Shown here: one piece after another, positions 33,634-44,236 of the stretch
Layout: each line of letters starts with the position of its first letter
How positions within the stretch are numbered: position 1 is the stretch's first letter
Origin: Chalara sp. BL73
Lineage: Eukaryota; Ascomycota; Leotiomycetes; Helotiales
Reading direction: 5' to 3'
Assembly (NCBI GenBank): GCA_918026815.1
Contig: CAKJVC010000086.1
Span: forward strand, 1-64,000
Length of the DNA stretch: 64,000 bases
Position numbers and translations under genes: made by a program
The notes under the pieces: generated by a model
Database searches by the model: none
Told to the model about the DNA's origin: nothing
Seen by the model: the letters and a program-made list of their open reading frames with translations, nothing else

Positions 33634-33967
33634 CACTTATTCTGAGGCCAAGCGAACTTCGGCACATTAGTAGAGAATTTCGTGGGATTACTCTTATAAG
33701 AGGTCGATCTATAACTAATTAAGATTTAAATTCTTCCCGTCTAGGAACCGGCAACAGGGTCCGTGATTATTGTCGCTTGGCACGCAAATAGTCCACGTAT
33801 AGGGTCATGTTTAAGGGCCAACCTAGAATTATTTGGTAAATGAAAAATGTGTATGAAAAGCCGAAGAGCTGTATCAGAGAGATGCCGTTACAAATGCCGT
33901 GCCTTCGACAGTGTTGGATGATTTCGTGGCCCTATAGCCTGAATTTCTAGTAAACATCAGTAAAAGG
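33634..33967. other. Upstream region of the second CE1 gene
   Basis: No gene seen; lies between a solo LTR and the CE1 core promoter. Confidence 0.4.
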
Positions 33968-33975
33968 TATATAAA
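33968..33975 (+). promoter_or_regulatory. TATA-like box of the second CE1 gene
   Basis: TATATAAA 163 bp upstream of ATG 34138. Confidence 0.4.
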
Positions 33976-34137
33976 TCCTCTCTACCTAATACAGCAGAAC
34001 CAAGTATCTGTCCAGCCATTTTGCAGATTTATTCCGTTAAATGTATTCCACCCGTTGATATTTGCTTCTTACTGCGCCTTATTTGGTCGGCGTGTGTCGT
34101 CAATCACCTCTTTACCTCTGTCAGTTGAATCTACAAG

Positions 34138-35001
34138 ATGTACAAGCGACCGAACTACATGGTGGTCGTGGCCGTGGCATTTATTGTCCTTGCGTCTCTG
34201 GACATGGCCATCGCCGCAAAATCCGCTGGCTGTGGCAAGAATCCGACAATAACCAGCCAATCCTACACTATGACCGTCAATGGCAAGCAACGTCAGTATA
34301 TCATGAAGCTCCCGTCTCAGTACGACAAAAACCGACCATACCGCCTGATCTTTACCTGGCACCAACTTGGTGGTAGCGCCACTAAGATCGTCAGCGGAGA
34401 GGACCCAAACAAGGGCGGTGTCCTACCTTACTATGGTCTCCCGCCATTAACAAACAACAGCGCCATCTTCGTTGTGCCGAACGGACTCAACAGCGGTTGG
34501 GCCAACGCGGGAGGCGAGGACATCATGTTCTTCGACAATATGGTCAAGATGGTCGAAGCGGATCTCTGCGTGGACACCACCCTCCGTTTCTCCACTGGCT
34601 TTAGCTACGGCGGTGCCATGTCCTATGCTATCGCATGTGCACGGCCCAAGGATATCCGCGCCATTGCCGTTATTTCTGGCTCGTTACTTAGTGGTTGTTC
34701 TGGCGGAAATGATCCAGTCGCATACTACGGGCAGCACGGTACTTCGGACTCAGTTCTGAATGTTTCTGGTGGCCGCTCGTTGCGTGACAGGTTCATCAAG
34801 AACAATGGATGTACCGCGGTCCAGGAACCGCAGCCGCAAGGAGGTAGATCTGTCAAGACTGTATATAAAGGTTGCAAGGAAGGCTACTCGGTGACTTGGG
34901 TGATACACAGTGGAGATCACAATCCATCCCAGATGGAGAGCGGCTCATCCACACCATTCGCCCCCCAAAACACATGGGAGTTCTTCTCGCAGTTCAATTA
35001 G
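34138..35001 (+). CDS. CE1 feruloyl-esterase-like secreted enzyme, no CBM
   Basis: Intronless, 287 residues. A signal peptide (VVVAVAFIVLASLDMAIAA) leads straight into the catalytic domain (GCGKNPTITSQSYTMTVNG). The catalytic Ser lies in GFSYGGAM, the Asp in HGTSDSVLN and the His in HSGDHNP. It is clearly paralogous to the enzyme at 20928-22006 over the whole domain but lacks the CBM1 and its intron, suggesting action on soluble or different substrates. It closes the hemicellulase cluster. It looks intact. Confidence 0.88.
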   Translation: MYKRPNYMVVVAVAFIVLASLDMAIAAKSAGCGKNPTITSQSYTMTVNGKQRQYIMKLPSQYDKNRPYRLIFTWHQLGGSATKIVSGEDPNKGGVLPYYGLPPLTNNSAIFVVPNGLNSGWANAGGEDIMFFDNMVKMVEADLCVDTTLRFSTGFSYGGAMSYAIACARPKDIRAIAVISGSLLSGCSGGNDPVAYYGQHGTSDSVLNVSGGRSLRDRFIKNNGCTAVQEPQPQGGRSVKTVYKGCKEGYSVTWVIHSGDHNPSQMESGSSTPFAPQNTWEFFSQFN

Positions 35002-35260
35002 TTGTGTAAAATATTGTATAGCAGGGTGCATTAGTTGTTCGGCTGGATAGTGGTGAGGTGGAATCATCAATCCAGGAAACGAAGCTCTCACCTTGAGCTG
35101 AATGCGCGTCCTATCAAGGGTTCATTGCCGCTTTGAATATCTAGCTCTATGGACAGAAATCTCTATAACATGCCTTTTTCATTTCCTTACGAGTCGTGTC
35201 TCCTCAAACTGCTACAGCGAGAACAGACAATCGTCACCATATAGCTACCTCGGCGGGTTC
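35002..35260. other. 3' flank of CE1, no gene
   Basis: Nothing recognised; short frames only. Confidence 0.4.
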
Positions 35261-35429
35261 CAGTTGGGCTAGGCTAGAAAAATCTTGGCCCAGTCCAGCT
35301 AATTCCTTGGCAAATCGCCAAGAAACGCTCAAGCCTGGCCAGCTCTTTGTGCAACCATTTGAAGCCTGGGTGAACTTAAGCGAAGACCAAATGTAGTTAG
35401 ATTATGCTTGGCATATAGCCCAACATAGG

Positions 35430-36946
35430 CAGTGTTGTCAGTAATATTGTGATATGATATATTGGCAATATTGACTATTCGTGATATTACTGTAATATCA
35501 AAATCTCAATACGCACTACACCAGATCTTGGAAGGCCCAATATCATATCATATGATATTATTCCCAATATATTCCTAATATTACTTAGAACACTAGGAAC
35601 TATCCTCCCTGATCATAGCCTCCTCAACCTTCTCTAGCTCCTCCTTTTCCCTTGCCTGTTGTTCCCGCTTGATATCTGTCTTTATATCAACAATCAAATC
35701 AGCCTCAGTATCCTGGATTTGGAGCCATGATCGTAAGCACTCCAAGGCTTCAATGACATCACTTCCAAGACGACTTCTTCTATCTAAAATCGTAACTTTG
35801 GCGCTAGAAAATAGCCTCTCAGGCTCTGCAGACATTACAGGGATCGAGAGGTAATCAAGGGCCATTTTTGAGAGGTTTGGAAAGGTCTTTTGTTGTGTAG
35901 GCTCGAGCCACCAACCAATTGCATCATCAATATTGATAATAGGTGTTGCACAATATTGCTTATACTCGTCAACAAGGTTGAAATCAAGGCCATCAGCAGC
36001 TTTCATTTCTGCCCAAAAGTCGTTCTTTAGCTTTAAGGTCTGTTGAATAATAGGAGCTGGTGTAGTCTCTTTCCAGTACTCGTCCTCCCATACCTTCTTA
36101 ACCATATCCTTTGCTTTCTTATGCCACGATTTGGTTCAGAGCTTTAATGTCGCGTACAGATTCTCTTGGGAGTTCGTGACCGTGTTTTAATACTGGGCCT
36201 GTCAAATAGTTTGAGATAATAGTGCTTCCGCCATTTAAATCGTAGACCTTGGGGCAGTATCTGCATCGCCATTCGAGGTTGCCAGTCTTCTTATTGAAGT
36301 ATCAAGTTTCGCGATCCTTATCCGGCATATATTCAAATACCCAAGAGCTTCGAAGCTTTGTCTTGGAAGACCGTGTAGAGGGTTGTGATTCATTATCAAA
36401 TTGTGGGGTTGAAGGCTGCTCGCTAATGGCTATCGATATAGTCTCGTCTTCAGTAGCAGTACCAGGTCTCTTTTGAGTACCCATGGCTCTGAATGAGAGG
36501 CGCTGTTGTTGTGGAGGCATTTTTGATTATTACTTATAACTACAAGGTATAAAATCAATGTTGAAAAATTTCTCGGGCAAATTCAAGGTCACGTGAGAGA
36601 ACTCACCAAATTCTTCTAATTTTAATAATAACCGACATATTAAAAATTACAATATGAATGGTGTTAGAAAGCCCTGAATTTATGCTTTCCAATAATGTTA
36701 AAATTTGCTTAATTTCGTTAAGATTTGACTATTTGATACCGTATTAAAGATTAAGTTTAATGTGTAACATATCTATGTTAGTAATATTGCCAATATTCCC
36801 AATATCAGGGTATCCCATATCATATGATATGATATTAGCCTAGTCGATATTATATCATATAAGATATTCCTAATATCAGAAAACCTAATATCATATCACA
36901 ATATTAGGAATATTAATATCACACCACAACACTACTGACAACACTG
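35430..36946. mobile_element. hAT transposon, internally deleted
   Basis: Ends CAGTGTTGTCAG and CTGACAACACTG, with exact 8-bp duplications AACATAGG (35422-35429 and 36947-36954). Subterminal DNA is packed with the palindrome-like ATATCATATGATAT. The element codes on the minus strand for the two ends of a hAT transposase only. Confidence 0.9.
35593..36520 (-). pseudogene. hAT transposase remnant (BED finger plus dimerisation domain)
   Basis: 36520 downward encodes a Ser/Thr-rich leader and a BED-type zinc finger (SWVFEYMPDKDRET, stop, WRCRYCPKVYDLNG). The frame at 36105-35593 then encodes a hATC dimerisation domain (IGWWLEPTQQKTFPNLSKMA, MSAEPERLFSSAKVTI, RRSRLGSDVIEALECLRSW). The central catalytic RNase-H-like domain is missing and stops lie between the parts. 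It cannot transpose itself, but the intact ends could be mobilised in trans. Confidence 0.75.
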
Positions 36947-37268
36947 AACATAGGCATATGCTAAATATAATTATACTTCATAAGGAATTCCACTTACACT
37001 AAACTTATTCATTTATCCAATTACAAATTCACTTGCAGTAGTCTCCATGGTCGAATCAATTGAGCAACGTAGAAGTACAGAATTGTAACGTTTTCATTTC
37101 AAAGTTTAAAGGCTATATTGTACGCGTCGCAATAGAAAACGCGAAGCGCGTCTTCTTGACATGGCTTATTCTATGCTTGGCATATGCTGAGGGGAGATTT
37201 CTGGCCTGGCTGAGCTCTCAAAGCTATGATTTCCGGCCTGGGCCGAGATTTCTAGCCTGGCCCAACTG

Positions 37269-37744
37269 TAAACCCACCTCGGGAAGCTCAACCTTGTTGA
37301 CTTGATGTAAGTCGGGTATCAAAGCATTGTCTAGGCAACACTTGATGTGAGTCAAGTGGGGAGTCACTGCCAGGGGCGGCGTGACACTGTATATATGAGA
37401 GCTGTCAGCCAAAATTGAATAGAAAGTAGTTCAATCGCAACAGGATGGCAGCTCCGAGCTTCAAGAGCTGTCGGGCTCACGGGAGGTGCGGGGAATATAC
37501 TAGCTTTGGGTAATCCTTACCTGGATTTATCAAAGTGCCACCTATTTATCATGCATGTAGGAGGTGACTCGACAAAGAGCGAGAAGCTCCACATTGTTGA
37601 TGTTGGAGATATTCCGACATCGATAGGGGTTAAATTAAACGGCAAATGACTGGAATACCATACCTTTTTGATCAAAACTCTAAATTACCATACCTTGATT
37701 TGGAATATGACTCGAATAACATAGTTTTTCCTTGGCAATAGAAC
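37269..37744. other. Intergenic, repeat-like, no gene
   Basis: 37640-37740 contains GGAATACCATACCTT-type motifs like those in the MULE-type MITEs. No gene. Confidence 0.35.
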
Positions 37745-37858
37745 CATGGTATTTCAGTCAGAAGCATACAAAATGATGGCAATCCCGTCGTACAGGCGGT
37801 TTACGGTAGTAAGACTGGATTACCATCATGCTGTATGCTTCTGACTGAAATACCGTGA
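37745..37858. repeat. Hairpin of about 40-bp arms
   Basis: GGTATTTCAGTCAGAAGCAT at the left pairs with ATGCTTCTGACTGAAATACC at the right; pairing extends over about 40 bp around a 31-bp loop. The GGTATTTCAG core links it to the MITE family at 27210 and 32228. Confidence 0.6.
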
Positions 37859-38181
37859 TTTTACTGCCGAGGCACTACTGCCTGTAGATCCTACACATGC
37901 ACGAATAAATCTTTGATTTCAATTGTAAATCCTTCTTAATATTCATCTTATGCCAATTCTTGTTATTGTTGATATGATGCTTCTAGTAGGTCAAACTTTT
38001 AACAGCATAGCTTTTGCCAAAGTCGCGATTAAAGCGTACGTTGGAGACACTGGAGAGTCGTACAAATCACGTGACGGAAGTGATCGACACTTACCGAAAT
38101 TCATACTTCTGTATTACAATGGCTACAACTCATGCAAAATACGTTCAATTGACTATATAATGGGCATTCTAGATAGCCAAT

Positions 38182-39060
38182 CTAATATTTAGTGCTTCCT
38201 CCTTTGTTTTTCAGCATCATTGCAATCCTTTTAGGCATACTCTCAACTAATGCCTCGAGGGTTTCCTTCTGAATCTTGGCCCTTTTCTTGACGAAGAGCA
38301 TGCTCCATTTCCTCAATAGTTCTGATTTTATGGCGACTTCTACTAATTGCTTCCTTTAATTGCTTCCATAGATCTCAATAGAATTGAGATCGGGTGATTG
38401 TGGAGGCCAAATTAAGAACCTGACTTTGTGAAGAGCCTCGTAAGCAGCAGGAACTTTAGCAAAGTGATATTTTGCTTCATCTTCCATAATTACTACTCTT
38501 TTACCATATTTCCGAACCATCTTTTTATAGAATGGAACAAAAGCTGGTTTAAGGACTTCATCTGTATAGCGGTGTTGATTCATTCTGGCCCCTTTTGAAA
38601 GAATAACCAAAGGACCCAATTCATTGCCCATAAAACATCCCCAGACTCCTAACTACACTTGTTCTTCCTGACTTAAATGAAGGCTTGAGGTTTTTATCAA
38701 GATATTCTTCCCCTGGGCCGCGTGTAACCCACCAGTTTCTGGCCATCATATCCCATTTCAAAAGTGGATTCGTCTGACCATAAAACTAAGCCCCAATTTC
38801 TTTTCTTTTTGGCCCTTCCAAAGACTATTCTTCTCTTTTGATGTGCAGGCTTGAGCCAAGGCTTCCGACGAGCACGTCTGTGAGCTTTGTTGTACTTTTT
38901 GAGGGGTTTTCGGACCAGCTGTCTAGAAAGTTGCTTTCCTGACTCCTTTGGGACACACTTCTTGGTAGACTAAAATGGTCTAATTTGCATACCATACAAA
39001 TCTCTTTCAAGGCTTTTGGAAGACTGGTTGTAGCTTCTCCCTTGCGCTAAAGCTCTGAGA
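38182..39060 (-). pseudogene. Tc1/mariner-type transposase, degenerate
   Basis: On the minus strand, reading jumps among frames but keeps order: helix-turn-helix with Arg/Lys-rich linker, first catalytic Asp (LWSDESTFEMGYDGQKLV), second Asp (VVIMEDEAKYHFAKVPAAYE), and the end motif (WPPQSPDLNSIEI), finishing at TAG 38182. At least three frameshifts or stops. A dead mariner/impala-like copy; terminal repeats were not located. Confidence 0.75.
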
Positions 39061-39229
39061 TCTCTTGGCAGGTACAATTTACAGGTTCTGACTGAGTTTA
39101 GTGGTACGAATCTTGCCTTATCCTCTTCAGGCGCAAGTAGAACCGGCAGCAGGGCTACACAGCGTTGCCTCTGCGGGAAGAAATCTCTCTCCTCATTTGG
39201 TCGAAATCAAGCAATCCCCAAAACCGTAC

Positions 39230-39700
39230 TCGACGAGAGTCGACTCAAATATCTTGAGAGCGGTGAGAACAAGACGCTACTTTACCGTGGCATAATCAGT
39301 GTCAGGTCCGCCCTTCGCGACCCCTTTCTACTATCGCGGTAATGAAGCATGAAGGAGGCACTAATTGATAACTTACGAGACTACCTACATCCTCATACAC
39401 GGCGGTGGTATAGCAATTACGGAATCCCATATCGGAGGAGTTACCTCCTCTATGGTCCCCCTGGCACCGGGAAAGTAGCTTGAGTTTGCAGTTGCCAGCC
39501 ATTTCAAACCGAGAATATATCCCTCAATACGGTGGCTACGAATGAGCAGAATCTGAGTACACAGCTCACGGGGTTGCCAAAGCGCCGCGTTGTTCTGCTC
39601 GAGGACATCGACCATGCAGAGTTGACCCACACACATCAAATTCCGACACCTGCCAGGGGGACCTTTTCGACGCTAAAAAAACCTTGGGCGCTAGTCGGAC
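39230..39700 (+). pseudogene. BCS1-like AAA ATPase fragment
   Basis: In shifting frames the strand encodes [37 protein letters not shown], then a Walker A ([12 protein letters not shown]), and further on a Walker B-like VVLLEDIDHAEL. This order and spacing match fungal BCS1-type mitochondrial AAA proteins. Start, sensor motifs and C-terminus are missing, and several frame breaks are present. Boundaries are approximate. 39700-39982 holds no recognisable gene. Confidence 0.65.
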
Positions 39701-39982
39701 CTGCCGGAGCTTTTCACTTGGTAACTATATACTCTCTTTTGGAATACAGTTTTCGAAGGGGTTTAAGGTTAAACGGGAGGGGCGTCCCGATTGGAGCGGA
39801 AAGTGGAAATCCGCCCTTGGTGAGAAATCCTCCGAGCAAATCCTGTCATTCGTGTGACTCTATAGATCATTCTCGCTTCAGCATCCATATCTAGCTGTGA
39901 TACTCCACTTTCTCGTGCACTGATCAAATGTGTATTTCGAGGGTAGAGGGGGCATATCGTTTGAAGCCCTACCTATTACTCA

Positions 39983-40092
39983 CTTTCTCCTTGGGACTGA
40001 ACCTACCGAGGACCTTGTCCCAAAGGTTTTATTGGTAACTTTTGCCCTGTAATTAAACAAGGGCCACGGTAGGTTCAGTCCCAAGGAGAAAG
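39983..40092. repeat. Perfect 26-bp inverted repeat
   Basis: CTTTCTCCTTGGGACTGAAC (39983 on) and its exact complement (40067-40092) are 26 bp each and separated by 58 bp. No target duplication or coding content; a small foldback element or a structured RNA end is possible. Confidence 0.7.
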
Positions 40093-40326
40093 CGAAATTG
40101 ATCGAGCCAGACTCGGGAGCGGGTACGGGTATATTCGGATCCGTCCGCTGGAAATCCACGCCGGTACCGCCCGAGAAGATTTTCTCGAGTAGAGTACGTC
40201 TGGCGATTTTAGGCGGATTTTTCAAATATATGTATTCATAATTTTAATAATTTTATGAATGCATAAAGTACTGCCGAACCTCAGAGTGGATGGATAGCCC
40301 CCAGTTCCACAGTAGCATAGATCTAA

Positions 40327-40905
40327 TTACAAGACCAAGGGCGCAGCCAAGATAGAGACCACAGCCCAGTAGAGTTTTTACAGATTTTGATCACAATAAA
40401 ACCCGTAATAAACTGAAGGGACTGTCGATCCCCATATAAGAATAATGATTCCCAGATAGTCGAATTGATTCCAGTATGCCGCCACTTTTTCACTATGATT
40501 TGACATAATGTGAAAAGATGCGGAAAGAGAAAAGCATAGAACTACTCCGAAGAAGAATGTTGCAAAGCCGATTACGTCGCCAATTCGAATAGCGGAGTGT
40601 TGATTGCGTACTCTAATAGATACGTATATTAGAAGAATTGCAAAAAGGATGGCGCCGAGGAGGTGCGAGTAAATGTTCACAATCTCATTGTGGACGCGTT
40701 GCAAACTAGTCAGGGACTTCCGAAAGGATCCCGATACAGGCCGATACCCAGTAAGGATAAATTCGTTATCCTTCTGCCAGCTAAGCAGGTCATTCCATCG
40801 TAAAAGCAGATAGTGGCCTCTTTGGCTCCTGGTCTGCCTAGGCCTATAGGCTATCGGCTGATCTGCAGTCTCTCTCCACGAGTGCAAATTTAGTTCGGAG
40901 GCCAT
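40327..40905 (-). pseudogene. PAQR / haemolysin-III-type membrane receptor, truncated
   Basis: ATG 40905 begins a cytosolic segment with the PAQR signature (WNDLLSWQKDNEFILTGYRP, RVHNEIVNIYSHLLGAILFA) and three membrane spans. After YYGFYCDQNL a TAA replaces what in relatives is Gln (LQKLYW); the frame then continues KLYWAVVSILAAPLVL to a second stop at 40327. The last four of the usual seven spans are absent. In fungi these proteins affect zinc and sterol homeostasis. Probably a 3'-truncated pseudogene. Confidence 0.75.
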
Positions 40906-41379
40906 GTTTGGCTGGTATTTGTTCTACCGGACATCAGATCTTGCCAAATTCACTGAAAGAATCACTTACTGTCCTATCTTTGCTGCCGCAACATGATTTT
41001 GAAGATGCGTGACATAAGAAACATTATAGGAATGAAGACAAGAAAAGGAGCAAAGACAAAAAAGAGGCAAGTGTTCCAAAGGGCTTGTCCCTTCTTATGC
41101 ATTGTTCTTTCGCTTTTCGATACTTTTTTAATACAAATTACAGATAAGTACTCCGGAAGATCCTGAAATTTTAAGAGAACATAAAGTGGCTAACGTTAGA
41201 GTGGTCAAAAGGCAATATCCTTTAGATTTCCTTCCTTATTTCTAGGGACTGAGATTTAAAAAACGAGGTATCTGGTTCATTTTGTATCCTTGGTTAGTTA
41301 CATAATGCTCTAATGATCTCTACTGAATGAAATTAGATATAAGTCAGCCATCCTTTTCTACAGACTCAATATTCTAGCA
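40906..41379. other. Divergent intergenic region, no gene
   Basis: AT-rich sequence between the PAQR remnant and the GTPase gene. Confidence 0.4.
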
Positions 41380-41991
41380 ATGAGTCGAAGGTTGATTTTA
41401 CTAGGTGACACATGTACTGGAAAATCATCACTAGTCCGCAGATTCTTAATGAATAAATACTATAATAATGTTGTAGGAGAATCTGAAGATCATGATGAGT
41501 TACTAACCTGAGCAAAGCATGAACCGACTATATTAGATACATTTAAATATAGCTCGTTCCCACACCACAGGAACATTATACCATTCATAGACTTGGAGAT
41601 TATTGACACTTCTGGAGATGAAAAAACCATGTCTTTCACAATTGAATTGATTGGTACCTGCCAGCAGATAGTTTTGGTTTACAGCGCTTCGTCAAGAGAT
41701 TCATTCCTAAAATTGCAGCATTTGCACGATACGTTGCGTTCATACATGCTTTCATTTGAAAGTATTCTCATCGTGGGAAACAAGGCCGACCTTGACACTG
41801 TCAATAGACGTGTTTCCTATTACGAAGGAAGTGGTTTAGCACGAAAGATTGGGGCGCACTTTGTTGAAACATCTGCCATGTCAAATATAAATGTTGGATG
41901 TGTTTTTGGAGCTAGACTACCATACTCTATAGCCAAGAGAGTGAGGTCGTATCTTAATTACTGTAGGCAGACCATGTTGGTCAGAACTTGA
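41380..41991 (+). CDS. Divergent Ras-superfamily GTPase
   Basis: Exon 1 (41380-41472) and exon 2 (41518-41991) are joined by a 45-nt intron (GTAGGA, TTACTAAC branch, AAAG) that removes an in-frame TGA and keeps frame; the product is 188 residues. G1 is LLGDTCTGKSSL, the effector Thr is in HEPTILDTF, G3 is DTSGDEK, G4 is NKAD and G5 is ETSA. The catalytic Gln after DxxG is Asp here, and the C-terminus (CRQTMLVRT) has no prenylation box. It may be a slow-hydrolysing or decaying small GTPase. The short intron makes sense of the model, but without it this would be a pseudogene. Confidence 0.6.
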
Positions 41992-42289
41992 GTCATGATT
42001 AGAATCTGTGCGGGCTTGTCATTTTCACGAATCTGAGCATCGAATACCAATAATCCAAATATTCGAAATATAATTCGAGTTTGGAAATATAATATTCCGA
42101 TAATTCTCTTTACTTACTGCGCCTCGTATAGGTCGACCTAGCCCCATGTGTCGGAATTATTGATCATTATAACGATGTATGGGTAAGATTTTTTCAATGA
42201 TCTGCTAAGGTGCTATCACTTGTGATTGACCTGAGTGAACATAGATCGTCGAAGTCAGCGATCGAGAAGAGCTCACTAGTTAATCCTAC
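41992..42289. other. Intergenic, no gene
   Basis: AT-rich; contains repeated ATTCGA-type words but nothing identifiable. Confidence 0.35.
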
Positions 42290-42949
42290 CAGAGCTAGAT
42301 TTTCGAAAGCCAATACAAATATGACGTACCATTCCACTCCATTGGCTACGAATAGTAGCCCTCTCAAAATCATACAAAAGACCAGGATCTCGTCGTTGAT
42401 TCCAAGTATCGACGTATTCTAATGACGCCTTGGTTAAGAGTGAGGACGGAAGTTTCAGGAGTGAGATTTGCCGACATATATGCCAGCTTGCTTGCTTGGT
42501 TGCTGCTTGCGGGATTCATTGTTCTTCCAGCGACTATGACTTCCTCTCGTCACTCTCGAATTTTGGACAACATCGGCAAGACGGGGGAAAAAGTGCTCGA
42601 CACAATTCACAGTATTCCATTATTAGTGATAGCGGGAACCTCTTGTGTCTGTGGAAGCCTCGGACTGTTCTGGTTGTGTTGGAAGAGCAAGGAGAATCAT
42701 ATTTGGCTTGAAGAGCGAGTGTTCTTCTAAGAATGTAGACTTGATCCTCACCACGGTGTTAACGCACCTAGACCCACCCTATTGAATGCTGTTGTCAGTT
42801 TGATGTCCGCACTAATCAATGTCTATACTACCGACAATGGCTACTGGTCACTTACTGCGATTATAACTGTCACCGTTGTCATTCTTTCAATAAAGTTATA
42901 TAAGATATTTGCCGATAAAAATATACACATGCCACATACATTGCTTTAG
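42290..42949 (+). pseudogene. Fungal integral membrane protein remnant
   Basis: The frame from 42422 encodes WLRVRTEVSGVRFADIYASL and a hydrophobic span (LAWLLLAGFIVLPATM), a second span (LLVIAGTSCVCGSLGLFWLC), an in-frame TAA near 42728, and then a third and fourth span (TLLNAVVSLMSALINVYT, SLTAIITVTVVILSI) ending at TAG 42947. This matches an unnamed four-span fungal family. The upstream polar part is in another frame (IIQKTRISSLIPSIDVF). With a frameshift and a stop it is likely dead. The function is unknown. Confidence 0.6.
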
Positions 42950-43329
42950 CTTTTATGAACTAAAAACGAGCTTTTACGGGACATGCGAGCTGCTTTGTGA
43001 CATAATACAACGGTATAGCCTCTCTAAAAAAGAGTGGGCTTTATTTCTACTTGTTTTTAATTTTTGCAATAGCTTTTTAACCCGGCTTGCTAGTCTTAGC
43101 AAGATACTTAGTATATTGCCAATATGGTGTGAGATCAAGGTTTTATACTAATACTAGCGCTCTACGAGATATCTCATACTAAGTCCGTGCACCCCCTTTG
43201 GATACCGCCCCCCCTTTGGATCGCCTAAAATAGACGAATTTCTACACCGCCACCTCAACAATATCATTGATTATTAAATCAATTCTAATTCAAATTACTT
43301 CCTATTTTAAATTCTTTGTCTTTAAGTGA

Positions 43330-44236
43330 TTGTGCCTCAATACACTGAACAAGATTTGTTTGCTGCGATTAGTGAAGTTAGAAATGGGAAGTCCTTGAAG
43401 TCAACTAGCAAAAAGTGAGGTGTTCCTTTCAGCACACTACGAAATCATATTCAAGGGACAGAGAATCGTGTTGTTGCAGCTGAAAGTCTACAGAGACTAT
43501 CAAAGGCACAAGAGGAGCACTTATCTAATTGGGTTTTGACCCAAGAAGCTCTAGGTGTTCCTTTAACTCATGGCCAAATTCGACAATTTGCAACTCGACT
43601 ACTAGAAATCAAAGGAGACCACAAAAAGCTAGGGAAACGCTGGATAGAAAGCTTTCTACGGCGCAATCCTATTTTACGGACTAAAAAGGCTCGGAATATT
43701 GATTCTACAAGAGTCAATAACGCTACAACTGCTATAATTAAGTCATGGTTCTCACGGCTTTCTGTCCCTGCTATTTTGGCTATCAAACCCGAAAATCGAT
43801 GGAATATGGACGAATCAGGCATAATGGAAGGCTTTGGGACAAATGCATTAGTAGGAAGCTCTGAAAAGCGTTCTATTCAAAAGAAACAGCCCGGGTCTCG
43901 AACATGGACGTCATTTATTGAGTGTGTTTCTGCTACAGGCAACGCTCTTCCTCCATTGGTTATTTTCAAGGGGAAGTCAGTCCAACAACAATGGTTTCCA
44001 TCAAATACCGATCAATATAAAGAGTGGCAATTCAAAGCTGCCGGTAGCGCATTGACATCTATTTCTACAGCAATAGAATGGCTCAAAAAAGTGTTCATCC
44101 CTCAAACTACTCCTAACTTATCTATGCTTTCAAAACAGCATACACTTACTCTTTTTGTCTCCACATACATCACATGTTTTACAACCTTTGGATTTGTCAG
44201 TCTTTTCGTCCCTCGAAAGTCATTATCGAACGGCAG
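43330..44236 (+). pseudogene. pogo transposase, frameshifted and truncated
   Basis: An early in-frame stop near 43419 and no ATG precede a good frame (43536-44260) with the CENP-B-like domain (LGKRWIESFLRRNPILRTKK) and the start of the DDE core (NRWNMDESGIMEGFG, ALPPLVIFKGKSVQQQWF). A small deletion removes the DGH motif; the third-Asp region (PHTSHVLQPLDLSVF) follows in another frame, and the C-terminus is gone. It is closely related to the element at 56783. Confidence 0.75.

Larger units (their letters stand above)
35261..37268. mobile_element. Possible MITE hosting a hAT insertion
   Basis: CCAGTTGGGCTAGGCTAGAA at the left and TTCTAGCCTGGCCCAACTG at the right form inverted ends that continue inward (CTTGGCCCAG / CTGGGCCGAG). 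Subtracting the hAT leaves about 480 bp. No target duplication is clear, so the boundaries are provisional. Confidence 0.45.

Noticed and set aside
41473..41517. In-frame TGA in the GTPase gene as proof of a pseudogene
   Set aside because: A 45-nt GT-AG intron with a perfect branch site removes it and restores the effector loop.
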